Of a DNA stretch of 64,000 bases, positions 1 through 10,049 are shown piece after piece; the first letter of the stretch is position 1, and each line of letters opens with the position of its first letter. Source of the DNA: Cepaea nemoralis (Eukaryota; Mollusca; Gastropoda; Stylommatophora; Helicidae); NCBI GenBank assembly GCA_014155875.1, contig JACEFZ010027107.1, positions 61,001 through 125,000 on the forward strand, written 5' to 3'. A model generated the notes under the pieces. That model searched no databases. It worked only from the letters and a program-made list of their open reading frames with translations, and was not told the origin of the DNA. A program made the translations under genes and the position numbers.

Positions 1-806
1 TGTATGATGAGTTGGGTAGTTAAGGCAGTATTTGTTGTGGTGTTAACTTTTTGCCTTGTGTGAGGTTTGGACTCTATGTAATCTGTCACATTCAATACAT
101 TTCCAATTAATAAATCACAACATGGATTGTCTAATAAAGCACAAGTTACTCTGCCTGATAAGAAAGGTGATTTTATATTGGCCCATGCCATGGGATATTT
201 CTCTACTGTCCCTGAAACAGTTTTGCAATGGATGTACTCATGTAGGTAGTCTTTAGGATCAGCTAAGGTCTTTCGAAGACCGATAAGACAGGACCCTGTG
301 TCGCGTACACATGTGCATACTGTGTCATTGATGTAACCTTTATGGAATGTTAATTTTCCTAATGACAGTTTTGAGGTTTTGTTCAATTCCTCACTTTCTT
401 GTTGAGCATTGACCTCTTTATATAAAGAATGAGGTTGAGTGATGTTAACAACATTATTACAATATGGTACAAAGTCTGGTGTTGTCTTCATGTCTGTGAT
501 GTTCACTTTTCTTACGTTCTTTGCTGAACTGCATTTTGAGTCTATTGCCAAGTTAGCTTCCTCATTGGCAATAGGGACGGCGTGCCCGCATGTTAAGGTA
601 CCATTTTCATTGAAGGTATTACAGACAGTACATTTGTTAGCACTAAATACATCACAAGCCTGTGCTGCATGTACAGGATGTTTTTCTGGATTTTCGTCTT
701 CTGATTTTGAGCTATCGAACAAGGCGGCATTGGCTTTGTTGGTCATATGCCTGCCTCTACAATCCATACGATAGTGACCGTAAGCCTTGCAGAGAAAACA
801 TTTACG
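1..806 (-). CDS. Ty3/gypsy-type second zinc knuckle and aspartic protease region (partial, runs off window)
   Basis: On the minus strand the frame is open from 806 to the window edge. It begins with a second CCHC zinc knuckle (C-x2-C-x4-H-x4-C, CFLC...GHYRMDC, about 754-800) and continues to an R-D-T-G-S motif near 270-285, followed about 80 residues later by a D-L-L-I-G-N motif near 95-115. This is the pattern of a retroviral-type aspartic protease, and DLIIGN-like motifs are familiar in metazoan gypsy elements. It lies one frame away from the upstream gag frame (743-1918), so a frameshift lies between the two zinc knuckles. That is either a mutation or a sequence error, because programmed gag-pol shifts are not normally placed there. 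RT, RNase H and integrase would lie to the left of the window. Confidence 0.75.
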
Positions 807-1918
807 TAACTTTTGAACGATCTACGTTCTATGTCTTGTCTGTTTACCATATTTTGCAAGTATGTTAGGTACCCTGGGTTTTTATCGCACATCTCGTTCA
901 AATGGTGAGACAATTTACAGTGAGTGCATTGTCTAACTCTATCAGAGGTAGGCCTGTGTGGCTTTTGCCTACTATAGTTGTTCTCATAGTTGGCTGCTGC
1001 TACCCAGTTACTGTCAGTAGCTTCAGTGGCAAACCACTGTTTATTTGCCGTATAATAGGCCGACCCACGTTTTTCCATTTCTTCCACACTTGTGCATTCA
1101 TTCTCTTGTAAGAACTTAGAAAAAGATGATGGGACAGAAGAAATAACTTTATCTCGAATAATGAGATCTTCTAATTTATCATAATTTTTGTTAATTTTAG
1201 CTGATGAAGTCCATTTGCTGAAAATGTCTCGGACTAAACAGAGGTAGTCAGAGAACGTTTGAGTTGATTTTGGACTCAGTTTACTGAATTGTTCTCTGTA
1301 CCCTGCCTCATTTAACATGAAATGTGCCATTATTTTAGATTTGATGTAATGGTACTCTTTTCTGAGGTCTTTGGGGATGGTTTCAATGACTTTAAGAGGT
1401 TCCCCAGATAGACTCCTCATGTATAAAATATTCCATTCCGAAAGTGGAACTTGGTAATGTTCCATTAATGTCTCAAAATTTTGGGTAAAGGCTGCTATGC
1501 AGTCACCCGAGGTATAGTTACGAACGATACCTTGGTACTTCTTATACTGGTTTTCTTTTTCCAGTCTTTCAGATTTCTTTGACTCTTTATTTATTGCAGT
1601 CTCAGTGTCGAGTTGTTTTATTTTCAACTGTAATTCAAGTTCTTCCCTCTTACTCTGAGCTGCTATTTCTGCTTTCTTAAGTTCACTGTCTATCTCAGCT
1701 TGCTTTGTCTTTGCAGCCATTTCTACTTCGGCTTGCTTTAATGCTGTTTCTGCCTCTACTTGCTTGGCAGTTATTTCTGCTTGTTTTAGAGCTCTTTCTG
1801 CTGCTCTATCTTCGCGTTCACAGTACTCAGCGTATTTCTTCTCACTCCATTGTGTTAATTCATCACCTTCTAACTTTAATTTTAAACCCATATCGATGAA
1901 ATCAAATAATGACGACAT
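743..1918 (-). CDS. Ty3/gypsy-type gag polyprotein, 391 aa, coiled-coil N-terminus
   Basis: Capsid/nucleocapsid precursor of an LTR retrotransposon. Residues about 35-125 form a long Glu/Lys/Ala-rich coiled coil. Residues about 130-290 resemble a retrotransposon capsid domain (YREQFSKL, then FSDYL...FSKW), distantly like the SCAN/gag fold. A zinc knuckle CTHC-KLSHH-LNEMC (C-x2-C-x4-H-x4-C) lies near residue 335. The last about 25 residues are out of register: the neighbouring frame restores a second knuckle and the protease, so the true gag runs on after a frameshift near 806-815. The start at 1918 is the first Met of the open frame and fits an amphipathic N-terminus. No host gene should be inferred from this frame. 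Confidence 0.8.
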   Translation of the reverse strand: MSSLFDFIDMGLKLKLEGDELTQWSEKKYAEYCEREDRAAERALKQAEITAKQVEAETALKQAEVEMAAKTKQAEIDSELKKAEIAAQSKREELELQLKIKQLDTETAINKESKKSERLEKENQYKKYQGIVRNYTSGDCIAAFTQNFETLMEHYQVPLSEWNILYMRSLSGEPLKVIETIPKDLRKEYHYIKSKIMAHFMLNEAGYREQFSKLSPKSTQTFSDYLCLVRDIFSKWTSSAKINKNYDKLEDLIIRDKVISSVPSSFSKFLQENECTSVEEMEKRGSAYYTANKQWFATEATDSNWVAAANYENNYSRQKPHRPTSDRVRQCTHCKLSHHLNEMCDKNPGYLTYLQNMVNRQDIERRSFKSYVNVFSARLTVTIVWIVEAGI

Positions 1919-3480
1919 GATGGAGAAAATATGTCAATGAAAATCAACCACACAAAATATGTTGTAAATGGTTAGTAGAAAAATAACTTACAATTGATTT
2001 GACTATACGATGCGTGCCCACTAATGCATACGTAAAGTTAAAGTGAAGAAAAATATACTCAAGTGCCCTTGGATATGATGAATGGTTGGGCAATCGGGCT
2101 AGAAAACGGTAAGGTCGTACTTCGGAACCACAAATGACCTCTACGGCAGGGTTATGGATGGTACGCAAAAAACCTGCTTTGTTTTTGGAGAGAAATAAGT
2201 TAGCGTGTGTTTGTTGGTGTGTGCCTGTAAGTCACTAAGTGTTGATTTGGTTTGGATGGCGTTGAGTATAATTGTATGTCGTAAATTTGTCGTCAACAGT
2301 GTTTCTTTCAACAGAAGTTACACTCTTTCCAAAACTCTTTGCGTTCCACAAACTCAATAAACAAAGACAATCTATCTGTATTTGAACACTCAATAACATT
2401 GATGACACATCACTTACATCAAGATGACATTCAGTAAGGACAAAGACATCAAGTTTACAAGATGGCGACAAGGTCAAAATGGTGGCAAAATCACAATGTT
2501 GACAAGGTCAAACGATGACAATTTTCACAGATCACAAATGTTTAACACGTTTACAGGATCAAACAATATGTACTGTACATTTACTAATGATCTTAAACAT
2601 ATTTAGACAATGTAGTAATGGATCACACTGAGACTTTTCCGATCACATGTACATCACTATAACCTTGACAAATTTTACAAGTACAAGAATTATAGTTTTA
2701 AATCACAAAGATGAACAACACACGTCTAAATATATTAGGTTCTTAAATAAAGACGAGCAACCCACGTCCACACATGTCAGGATCTTCTATTAGGCTCGTT
2801 GGCTAACACATGTGAGACAGTACAAGTACAACGTAATTCGACGTAAGACATAGCAACACAAGTTCAATGGATTTATTACCACATTAAATACATAACAATA
2901 GTTACAGCAATGTACAACATATAACTCACAACCACAATACAGCTCATAGGTCTGACGCTCACGATATCAGTCGTTCAGCTCACAACCACGGAGATTCACA
3001 CAAACGCCTTGCTCTCGACACACACGTCCGTTCAGATGTCCAGTCCCAGCTTGGTCTGAGATTAACACACACACTGTCCACTGCCTCTCGTGGGGTCACG
3101 TGGCTTTGCGTGCGTCTGTCGTCAGCGCTGGTCGCGTGTCAGGTAAGAATCTCGCCAGCCGACAACTCTTGTCCGCCGGGTGCCGTAACGATGTTGCTGC
3201 ACACTTAGGCTCTGACATTGGTATAAAGTACATATAAAACACATCACTCCATCATAAATCTATTACATTGGTATAAAGTACATATAAAACACATCACTCC
3301 GTCATAAATCTACTATACTGGTATAAAGTACATATAAAACACATCACTCCATCATAAATCTACTACACTGGTATAAAGTACATATAAAACACATCACTCC
3401 GTCATAAATCTACTATACTGGTATAAAGTACATATAAAACACACCACTCCGTCATAAATCTACTACACCGGTAGATGTCA
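1919..3480 (-). other. Probable leader and 5' LTR of the gypsy-type element; boundaries not resolved
   Basis: This stretch lies upstream of gag on the minus strand and has no credible gene. It should hold the untranslated leader and 5' LTR. I could not fix the LTR ends, because the partner LTR lies outside the window, and I could not prove a primer-binding site. Its outer part contains the 50-bp tandem array, as U3 regions sometimes do. A LINE fragment begins just beyond, near 3538. Confidence 0.35.
3212..3472. repeat. 50-bp tandem repeat, 5 copies
   Basis: The motif GTATAAAGTACATATAAAAC starts at 3221, 3271, 3321, 3371 and 3421, an exact 50-bp period with few substitutions. The alternation CCATCATA / CCGTCATA suggests stepwise duplication. 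It may be U3 enhancer repeats of the adjacent LTR element. Confidence 0.9.
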
Positions 3481-3537
3481 TAAATCTAGTTAGTTGACTA
3501 TTTATCAAATAAGTTTTGGGAAATAATCGATGTTTCC

Positions 3538-3881
3538 ATCATCATCAGCCCTGCCAGTTGGTGTATGTGTTCATGTCTCTCCATAGATCTCGATCCTTGG
3601 TTTTCTTGATAATCTCTGTTGATGATATTCCTCCATGTCACCGTCCAGTCCATTCAGTATAATTTCTCTGGGTCCTCTTCTAACTATTCTGTTTCTGACG
3701 TTTCTAGTTGTTTCGACGTACATGCAACATTCTTTTTTGGAGCCACATCTCCTTTGCTTTTCTTACTTCTACACTAATACAACAGTCGTACGTTCAATAA
3801 CTAGGTATTGTAATTGAACGGCTTTCATCATCATCAAGTGCTTTGGCAACTGCAATGGGCGATCACGCTTCTCTATATATG
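3538..3881 (-). pseudogene. LINE 3'-end fragment, left of element 2
   Basis: Minus-strand remnant of an endonuclease-RT LINE tail. The strand ends in a run of GATGATG followed by the same coding tail seen in other copies here (for example 43640-43950). It is the continuation of the LINE sequence at 8260-8500; element 2 (3888-8253) splits the two. Confidence 0.6.
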
Positions 3882-3887
3882 GTGATC
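3882..3887. repeat. Left 6-bp target-site duplication of element 2 (GTGATC)
   Basis: GTGATC directly precedes AGTAGTAT at 3888. The partner GTTATC follows the right terminus at 8254-8259, matching at 5 of 6 bases. Removing one copy puts the two LINE flanks back in register, in a frame resembling DVGDRNVWGGIIAHARRQGT of the copy at 43640-43950, although this copy is degenerate. Confidence 0.65.
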
Positions 3888-4009
3888 AGTAGTATTATAT
3901 GTTGATAATCCAGCGTTAAAAATGTGAAGGGCCACCACATTTACTAAGAACAAAAAAGGACGAGCTGGAAGTACCGGGAGAAGCGCTCCTACTTCTTTTT
4001 TGTCTATAT

Positions 4010-4070
4010 TGATGTCACCAGATCCTCCTTGTCGTATCTTTAGCTTATTAAGGGCGATGTTGGCGGGAGA
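4010..4070 (+). promoter_or_regulatory. CRE-like and E2F-like sites in the left arm of element 2
   Basis: TGATGTCACC (4010-4019) is one base from the CRE/ATF palindrome, and its mirror in the right arm is the perfect TGACGTCA at 7633-7640. TTGGCGGGAGA (4060-4070) is close to the E2F consensus TTTGGCGGGAAA. The same two sites occur in the same order from the terminus in element 1. Binding is inferred from consensus only. Confidence 0.45.
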
Positions 4071-4194
4071 TTCTGCTCTACTCGGGGTTTAAAAGGTTAA
4101 AATTTAAGAACGAAAAGATAAATTATATACGAGAAAAACATATTTTTAAAAAAAATGTTTCAATAAAAAATAAAAGATACCTGTTAATAGTGGT

Positions 4195-4620
4195 CTTTAG
4201 TAGAGGGTAGTAAACACTATCATTATACGGTATAAATGAACACCTTAAAAAAATTAAAGATAGCGGGTAGTATTGGTTGAAGTGGGTATGGATTAGTGAA
4301 ATTCGTTGTTAAAGGGTGGATAGCGGTTATTAGTGATCTGTAGAGAGCCGCAGTGGCTTATGCACTATCACCATACAGCTCTTCAAAGGAAAACATTAAA
4401 ACAGTAAAGATGGTCAGCAGTATTGGTTGTAGTTTGTATGGCTTTGTGTCATTCGTTGGTAAGGGGTAGGTAGTGATTATTGGTGATCTGCAGAGGGTAG
4501 TAGTGGTTTTAACACTATCATCACACGGCTTACAAATGAAAACCTTAACAAAGTAAAAATGGTCGGTATTATTGGTTGTAGTGGGTGTGGTTTAGTGTCT
4601 TCGTTGTTAAGAGATAGGTG
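4195..4620. repeat. About 145-bp tandem repeat, roughly 3 copies, in the left arm of element 2
   Basis: The phrase AGTATTGGTTG(T/A)AGT recurs near 4269, 4427 and 4565. Each instance is followed by a diverged TTCGTTG(T/G)TAA, a GATCTG(T/C)AGAG and an ACACTATCA(T/C)CA stretch. Copies are 70-85% similar by eye. Confidence 0.7.
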
Positions 4621-5382
4621 AATGGAGGAATTGCTAGATAAGTGTCCGATGGTCGGTATGGCAGAGGGTATGACACAGTGGTCGCCGTTGCTGAGTGTAT
4701 GATCCAGTGGTTGGCGTTGCCGAGTGTATGACCCAGTGGTCGACGTGGCAGTGAATATTACTCGTATTTTATGTATGGTTCACTCGCTCTCTCTTGATAT
4801 TTCTGTGAAGCTCTCTCTATCTCACTCTTTCTGAGTTTTCGCTCTTGTGTGACATTGGTGCATATGTGTGTGCGCGAATGTCTGCGTAATGCTATCCTTC
4901 TGTCTATCTATCAGGCTAACTGTCGAGCTATATGTCTATATATCTGTGCATCTCTATGTCTGGATGTATGGGTGTCTGTGTATATCTGTATATATGAATG
5001 GTTGTTTTTCTCTGTACTCGTCCGCGAGTGACAGTGAAGTGACGTCAGTTTATATCCTCCTAATGACTGTGTGTGTCTATGAGTAGTGAAGAATAACTAC
5101 ATGGCCTGGTCATAGTTAATTAGCTGGTGGGGGAATGCATGTCTCATACTGAGTAGTATGTCACGTGCGTAGGCATCTCTATATCAGGAGCCTGAACCGA
5201 ACTCGAAAGACTTTCTTATATGTGATTATGTGTCATCACAATAAGCCTTAAAGAGATACATTTTCAAATCTCACGTAGGATACGTAACCTCTTCCAGTTT
5301 TGTATATTTAAAAAGGTAAACTTTAATTATTGAATGTAATAATATATACGAGGCAATACTAAAAATTGTATTTGTGCTGTAT

Positions 5383-5722
5383 AAGATTAAATTTTACATG
5401 AAACATTCAAATTGGTAACAATAAAGAGAAATTTAGTCTAATTTTATTGTCAAATTTAATTTTCAAAGTTTAATTAACAGTGACCATACTGGTCGATAAC
5501 CGTATTCGTTGTCTAGATCACGCGTCTAGTGGGTTCGGTGACAACCGATTTACCTCCAGTAAGTTGGATAATTCGACCAATCAGCAGAGACAAGTCCATC
5601 GTTTTATACAAGTGTGTATGTTATTAGCCCATTTGAACACTTTGCTCCATGTTTCACATTAGTAGATTAACGTTTTGACTGTTAGACATTTTTTTTTATA
5701 CACGTAAGCCATCAGTATAATA
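5383..5722. other. AT-rich unique sequence inside element 2
   Basis: No gene is recognised. The stretch is AT-rich up to about 5475. After that comes unique sequence without a coding signature, ending in a poly-T tract and TTTATACACG about 30 bases upstream of the ATG at 5723, which could be a weak TATA element for the Bcl-2-like gene. Confidence 0.4.
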
Positions 5723-6118
5723 ATGACTCAAGCAACGGTCGACTTGAAACAAGTTCACAGCGAGATGGTGAATATGGCGTTGACTATTATTAGTTATACA
5801 ATTCCACAAAGGCAAATAACTCGACGTTGTCTAGTTTAGTAGGTCAAATAGCCAAACAACTCGATGTGCTGTTCACGAGACTAGAAGGCAGTATCGAGCC
5901 CGAACATGTTTTCCGAGTCTTTGTTTCAGTCAGTGATGAACTCTTTGGTGATAACGTCATCAACTATGGGAGAATAATGATGGTTTTTACACTTGGCATG
6001 CGTCTTGGTAAGCATCTGGTTGATACTCTTATAATGCATATGTGAATGTCCAAGATCTTAATGAGCACTTCGGCAAATCAGTAGGCGCATATATGGTTGC
6101 TAAACTAAATCCTTAGAT
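5723..6118 (+). pseudogene. Bcl-2 family-like gene with BH1 motif, frameshifted
   Basis: Bcl-2 family proteins regulate apoptosis at the mitochondrial outer membrane. The frame starting at ATG 5723 runs 38 codons to a stop near 5837. The coding signal then continues in the next frame (5827-6045, 72 codons), where an amphipathic helix leads into a BH1-like segment. Key features are E-L-F-x-D, then N-Y-G-R at 5962-5973 (the NWGR motif of BH1), then a hydrophobic helix. After the stop at 6043 a third frame stays open to about 6118 and looks like the following helix, but no clear BH2 tryptophan is seen. There are therefore at least two frame disruptions: a decayed gene, or sequencing indels. No transmembrane tail is visible. 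Its position in the unique centre of element 2 suggests capture by the element. BH1 is the firm evidence; pro- or anti-apoptotic function cannot be told. Confidence 0.7.
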
Positions 6119-6249
6119 GATTCGACAACAAGATGAATCACAGAATTTCTATACTTTGACGGCAAACAACAAGTTGAATAAACATCAGGCTTCAATCCCA
6201 GTATTTCGTTATTCTTGTGACTGTGAGAGCGCTTGAGTATGGATATATA

Positions 6250-6420
6250 ATACACATAGTAAACCCCCGTGAGTAATTTGTGCAAGGCAATCGACAAATT
6301 GTAATAGCAAGTGGATAAATTGTGATCGTCAATGGGGAATTTGTGAAGTTCATTGGCCAAGTTGCTAGGTCTATTCGACAAGTTGCCCGTGGACGAGTCT
6401 TGTTTCTCTAACACATCGCC
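6250..6420. repeat. Short degenerate direct repeats in the centre of element 2
   Basis: Variants of GACAAATTGT / CAAGTTG / GAATTTGTGAA recur about every 20-30 bases. The stretch is noncoding in appearance, and the minus-strand frame across it (6100-6414) has no recognisable domain. It is loosely reminiscent of the direct-repeat zone of element 1. Confidence 0.4.
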
Positions 6421-6611
6421 ATTGGTGTGATGACGATGTTTAATCCACTACAGACAATAATAATAACCGCCATTATAATACACAGTTGGTCACTTTTCAT
6501 TGGATATATATATATATATAGGAAAAACTCAAGGTCTTCTGACTATCGGATTCGTAAATATACATCGAATTTGTTAATGATAGACCTACTAAATCGTGCC
6601 AAAATCGTTGC

Positions 6612-8253
6612 TTTTTCACTTTACATAGCACAAATACTATTACCTCGTATAAAAAATTAATTTCAATAATTTAAGTTTACATTTTAAGTATACAAAACCG
6701 GAAGCAGTTACGTATCCTAACGCGTGAGATTTGAAAATTTATTTCCTTACGACTTGTGATGACACATAATCACATATAAGAAAGTCTTTCGGGTTCGGTT
6801 CAGGCTCCTGATATAGGGATGTCTACGCATGTGACATTCTACTCAGTATGAGACATGCATTCCCCCCACCAGCTAATTAACTGTCACCAGGCCATGTAGT
6901 TATTCTTCTCTACTCATAAACACACACAGTCATTAGGAGGATATATACTGACATCACTTCACTGTCACTCGCAGACGAGTACAGAGAAAAACAACCATTC
7001 ATATATACAGAGATACACAGACACCCATATATCCAGACACAGAGATACACAGATGGCTCGACAGTTAGTCAGATAGATAGATAGAAGGATAGAATCGCGC
7101 CGACATTCACACACACACACACATACACACAGTCAATAATCAGACAAGTAATGGTATCACACCAATGTCACACAACAACGAAAACTCAGAGAGAGCGAGA
7201 TAGAGAGAGCTTCACAGAAAGATCAAGAGAGAGCGAGTGAACTATACATAAAATACGAGTCATACTCACTGCCACGTCGACCACTGGGTCATACACTCGG
7301 CAACGCCAACCACTGGATCATACACTCAGCAACGGCGACCACTGTGTCAACGAATGTCACTAAGCGATACCAACTACAACCAATACTACTCACTATCTTT
7401 AATTGTTTAAGGTTTTTATTTGTACTGTATGATGATTGCGTTTACTACCCGTTCACTAAAGACCACTATTAGCAGCTATCTTTTATTTTCAGTTGAAAAG
7501 TAAAAAAAAATATTTTTTTAAACTTATCTCGTATATAATGTAACTTATCGTTCTTAAATTTTAACTTTTTAAACCCTGAGTAGAGCATAATTTTCCGAAA
7601 CAACATCCAGAGACACTACAATGAGGATCTGGTGACGTCAATATGACTGGCACTTTGCCGTCTTGGCAGACGATAGTTTGTAAAATTATGTTATGCCTCT
7701 CCATAACACAAAGCCTAGGCTGAAGTTAGATACCATGTTTTGCCCAAACAACATGATCCCTCTATTGACCTGTCTAGTGTACACCAGAGGAAAAGTAAAC
7801 CAATACGTCTGGAACAAAACAAGCTGCAAAAGCTGCCGGATCAGCAAAGCAATGCTCTAACTGTCCCCCTGTCGGAGCTTCAATCCTAGACCAGTTGCCA
7901 ACCAAGGCTTAGGGCCTGGTCTGTCCTGCTTGACATTTAGTCTTTAGGTTGCATTTTCTCACACTAGGATAAGTCTGGTACCTTCCCAATTGCGCTCCTC
8001 CGCCCGAAGCCGTTGGTACAATGTGGGGTGTCGGATTTGGTAAGCGTCGCCCAACATTCGGCGCTAACAGAAGCAGGTAGTACCATCTACTGTCATACGG
8101 TAGCTCAGTCATATCTAACTAAGACCTGACATAATAGACAAAGAAGAAGTAGGAGTGCTCCTCCCAGCACCTCGCGCTCCTCCTTTTTTGTTCTTAGTAA
8201 ATGTGTTGGCCTTCCAAATTGTTTACGCTGGATTATCAGCATACAATACTACT
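6612..8253 (-). repeat. Right terminal inverted repeat of element 2, interrupted by a 490-bp repeat
   Basis: Reverse-complement partner of 3888-5382. Homology runs 6612-7644, stops at the inserted R490 repeat, and resumes at about 8133 through the terminus at 8253. The inner boundary is set where the ACGAGG(C/T)AATA and GTATTTGTGCT(G/A)T matches end. Confidence 0.8.
7645..8132 (-). repeat. R490 dispersed repeat, copy 1 (minus), inserted in the right arm of element 2
   Basis: About 490-bp dispersed family with four copies in this window (7645-8132 minus; 10050-10540, 17208-17700 and 32205-32600 plus). It starts TGTCAGGTCTTAG(T)C and ends near GACGGCAAAGTGCCAG. It carries the phrases GACTGAGCTACCGT, CTGTTAGCGCCGAA(C/T)GTT and GGTCTAGGATCGAAGCT. 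Both ends of this copy are defined by the break in element 2's arm. No coding capacity is seen. It may be a SINE-like or other non-autonomous family; the class is unknown. Confidence 0.75.
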
Positions 8254-8259
8254 GTTATC
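8254..8259. repeat. Right 6-bp target-site duplication of element 2 (GTTATC)
   Basis: It follows TACTACT at the right terminus and matches GTGATC at 3882-3887 in 5 of 6 bases. Confidence 0.65.
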
Positions 8260-8500
8260 TCTAACGGTATGTGCCACTTCGTATGTTGACTCCCTTCCGT
8301 GGCATGACATAAGACTGTCAAGAATCTTCTCTCATTGTCTTCCTCTCTGTTTCCACAAAATCCTCCAGTTGTCACGATATGTTAAAGTGTTTGTTTTCTT
8401 GTAATATAGCGAAGAATGCTGCTGTGACTACTTCTACCTCCTTTCTCAATCTGGAGGTCGTAGCCTCATATGTCAGACTCTCCCTTTTTTAAGAATCGTC
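8260..8500 (-). pseudogene. LINE 3'-end fragment, right of element 2
   Basis: The minus strand reads a degenerate version of the LINE tail in which a GRPR-like basic stretch is followed by WHGRES...HD. The closest local relative is 43640-43950. It continues into 3538-3881 once element 2 is removed. Confidence 0.55.
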
Positions 8501-8579
8501 TATTTGCCTTAACAATAAAACCCCAAACCACTCCACCTGTTTCTCACCACTGACCCATCATTGTAGATCACTATGACAC

Positions 8580-9115
8580 CTTGATGTATTTACTATGTGT
8601 GGGTGGGGATGGGTGTGTGGATTAGGATGTGTATGTGGGTGGGCTTGGGATGTGTGGGTTGGTGGTAGATGTTTGTGTTGGTGGGGAGTGTGTTTGGGTT
8701 GGGGTAACAGCTGAGGGCAGTGTGTGTAGGTGGGGGATGTGCGGGAGGCGGATGGGTCGGTTGATGGGGTATGTATGTCTCCCTGGGTGTGTGTGTGAGA
8801 GATATGCAGGAGGTGGATGGGTCGGTTGGTGGGGTATGTATGTGTCCCTGGGTGTGTGTGTGTGTTAGTAGGTGGGGGTGTGTGTGTGAGTGCGGTGATG
8901 TGTGGGTAGGTGGGATATGGGCCTCATAACATGGTAATTTGCCTTGTTTATGTTTACAACATTCATTTCACAGTGTTTTTTTTTTCTTCTTCCTATGCGA
9001 ATGTATAATGCTCTTGATGAACGAAAGATGAGTGATTGGAAGGGCCGAATGTAAGGCGGGCCTGCGTGCCCAATTTGTGACCCTTTTAAAATAAAGTTGA
9101 TTTGATTTGATTTAC
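8580..9115 (+). repeat. GT-rich dispersed repeat with AATAAA-ended 3' unit, copy 1
   Basis: A GTGGG/TGTGTG-rich tract (8595-8925) is followed by a conserved unit ending CCCTTTTAAAATAAAG and then a GATTT-type tail. The same order is seen at 62165-62530, and the 3' unit occurs in reverse complement at 37204-37285. The AATAAA plus short simple-sequence tail suggests a retroposed 3' end. Frames across the GT tract (for example 8629-8868) are artefacts of the repeat. Confidence 0.7.
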
Positions 9116-9129
9116 TCTGGATCGGTTGT

Positions 9130-9776
9130 TGCACCTCAAACTCTGTGCGGCTCGCTGCCCATTCTCTGCACTCACGACCCAGTGTTACTATTACATTGTG
9201 CCAGTTCGCCCTGTCTGCCAGTGCTTCAAACCCACTCCTTTTCACGATTGATGGTCTCTAGATCACGCACCTGATGCATAGATAATTCCGCCTGTGGCAT
9301 CCAGGTACTGCCTCGTCTTAGTATATGCGCCTTGACCATATCCATGGGTCCATGCAGGGGGTGGCAGTAACTCTCAGGTACCATTTGACTTGAAGGACCC
9401 TATGCCTATCCACCATTGTTGGTAGCGTCAGGATATGCCTCATTCATATAAGTGGTGTGTCCTTTGTGCACCTCAGAATCACCCGTATGGCCGTATTCTG
9501 TATGTGCTCCAACCTTTCAAGCTGGCTCTGTGATACTGCCAAAAGCCTCAAACCATACTCACTGACATACACTTCTAACTGCCGAAAGAGCCTGTAAAGA
9601 ATCCTCTGCTCTACCCCAGTTGCTGCCATCGCCCTCAATACATTTAGCACCTTACCAGCCTTCACCACCAAAGCCTCCACATGATCCTTAAAAGACATAC
9701 ACCGGTCAAGAGTGATACCCAAGAACTTCAATTTACTCTCTCTACTAAGAGGACATCCATTCAATATATGGGACAT
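9130..9776 (-). pseudogene. Jockey/CR1-like LINE fragment (end of RT and RNase H-like tail)
   Basis: The minus strand 9444-9776 encodes KFLGITLDRCMSFKDHV, followed by a helix-rich stretch with RLEHIQNTAIR. This is the conserved region after the reverse-transcriptase palm in jockey-type LINEs. The 9130-9245 part reads ALADRANWHNVIVTLGREC, the usual last stretch of the attached RNase H domain. The frame is broken between the two, so this is a dead fragment. Confidence 0.75.
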
Positions 9777-10049
9777 CTGACTTCACAATCCGGTTATCCA
9801 GGGAGTACCACACAACCAATGACTTGTCTGGGTTTATAACAGCCCCTGCGTCCCTGCACCATCCGTAACCCTGTTTACTGTCATCTGTAAATCTTCAGCC
9901 AAACTTTCCCTGTCTCTGTAACAAGGCTTCGTCTCCTTTCGTTGTACTTCAGGTTTCATCGCCCATGTTATTAAATTGGGTCAGCTACGATATTTAAGTT
10001 TAAAGGCACATGGGTGCAAAATGGAAGTTGTATCACAGAGATGAAAGTC

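Larger units (their letters stand above)
3888..5382 (+). repeat. Left terminal inverted repeat of element 2
   Basis: It pairs with the reverse complement of 6612-8253 over most of its length. Examples: TAGTTAATTAGCTGGTG at 5116-5132 against CACCAGCTAATTAACTG at 6868-6884; the stretch around 5160-5245 against 6760-6835; and 4080-4215 against 7440-7585. The left arm carries about three copies of a roughly 145-bp unit (4195-4620), whereas the right arm has about one, so the arms differ by unit copy number. A CRE-like site lies at 4010-4019 and an E2F-like site at 4060-4070. Confidence 0.8.
3888..8253. mobile_element. Element 2: Polinton-like element with long inverted repeats carrying a Bcl-2-like gene
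   Basis: The element is bounded by AGTAGTATTATATG on the left and CATACAATACTACT on the right, with near-matching 6-bp target duplications. The arms are about 1.4-1.5 kb and clearly diverged (indels and many substitutions), so this insertion is older than element 1. The unique centre, about 5383-6611, carries a decayed Bcl-2-like reading frame and a short direct-repeat zone. The right arm is interrupted by a 490-bp dispersed repeat (7645-8132). No polymerase B, integrase, packaging ATPase or capsid frame is visible, so it is a non-autonomous or internally deleted derivative. Terminal AG...CT, 6-bp duplications and long arms are the known Polinton/Maverick hallmarks; the assignment is inference from structure only. 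Confidence 0.65.

Noticed and set aside
3212..3472. Regular 50-bp repeats resembling a CRISPR array
   Set aside because: Repeats are contiguous without unique spacers, and the genome is eukaryotic.
6100..6414. 104-codon minus-strand frame in element 2
   Set aside because: No domain; it overlaps the Bcl-2-like remnant and a zone of short direct repeats.
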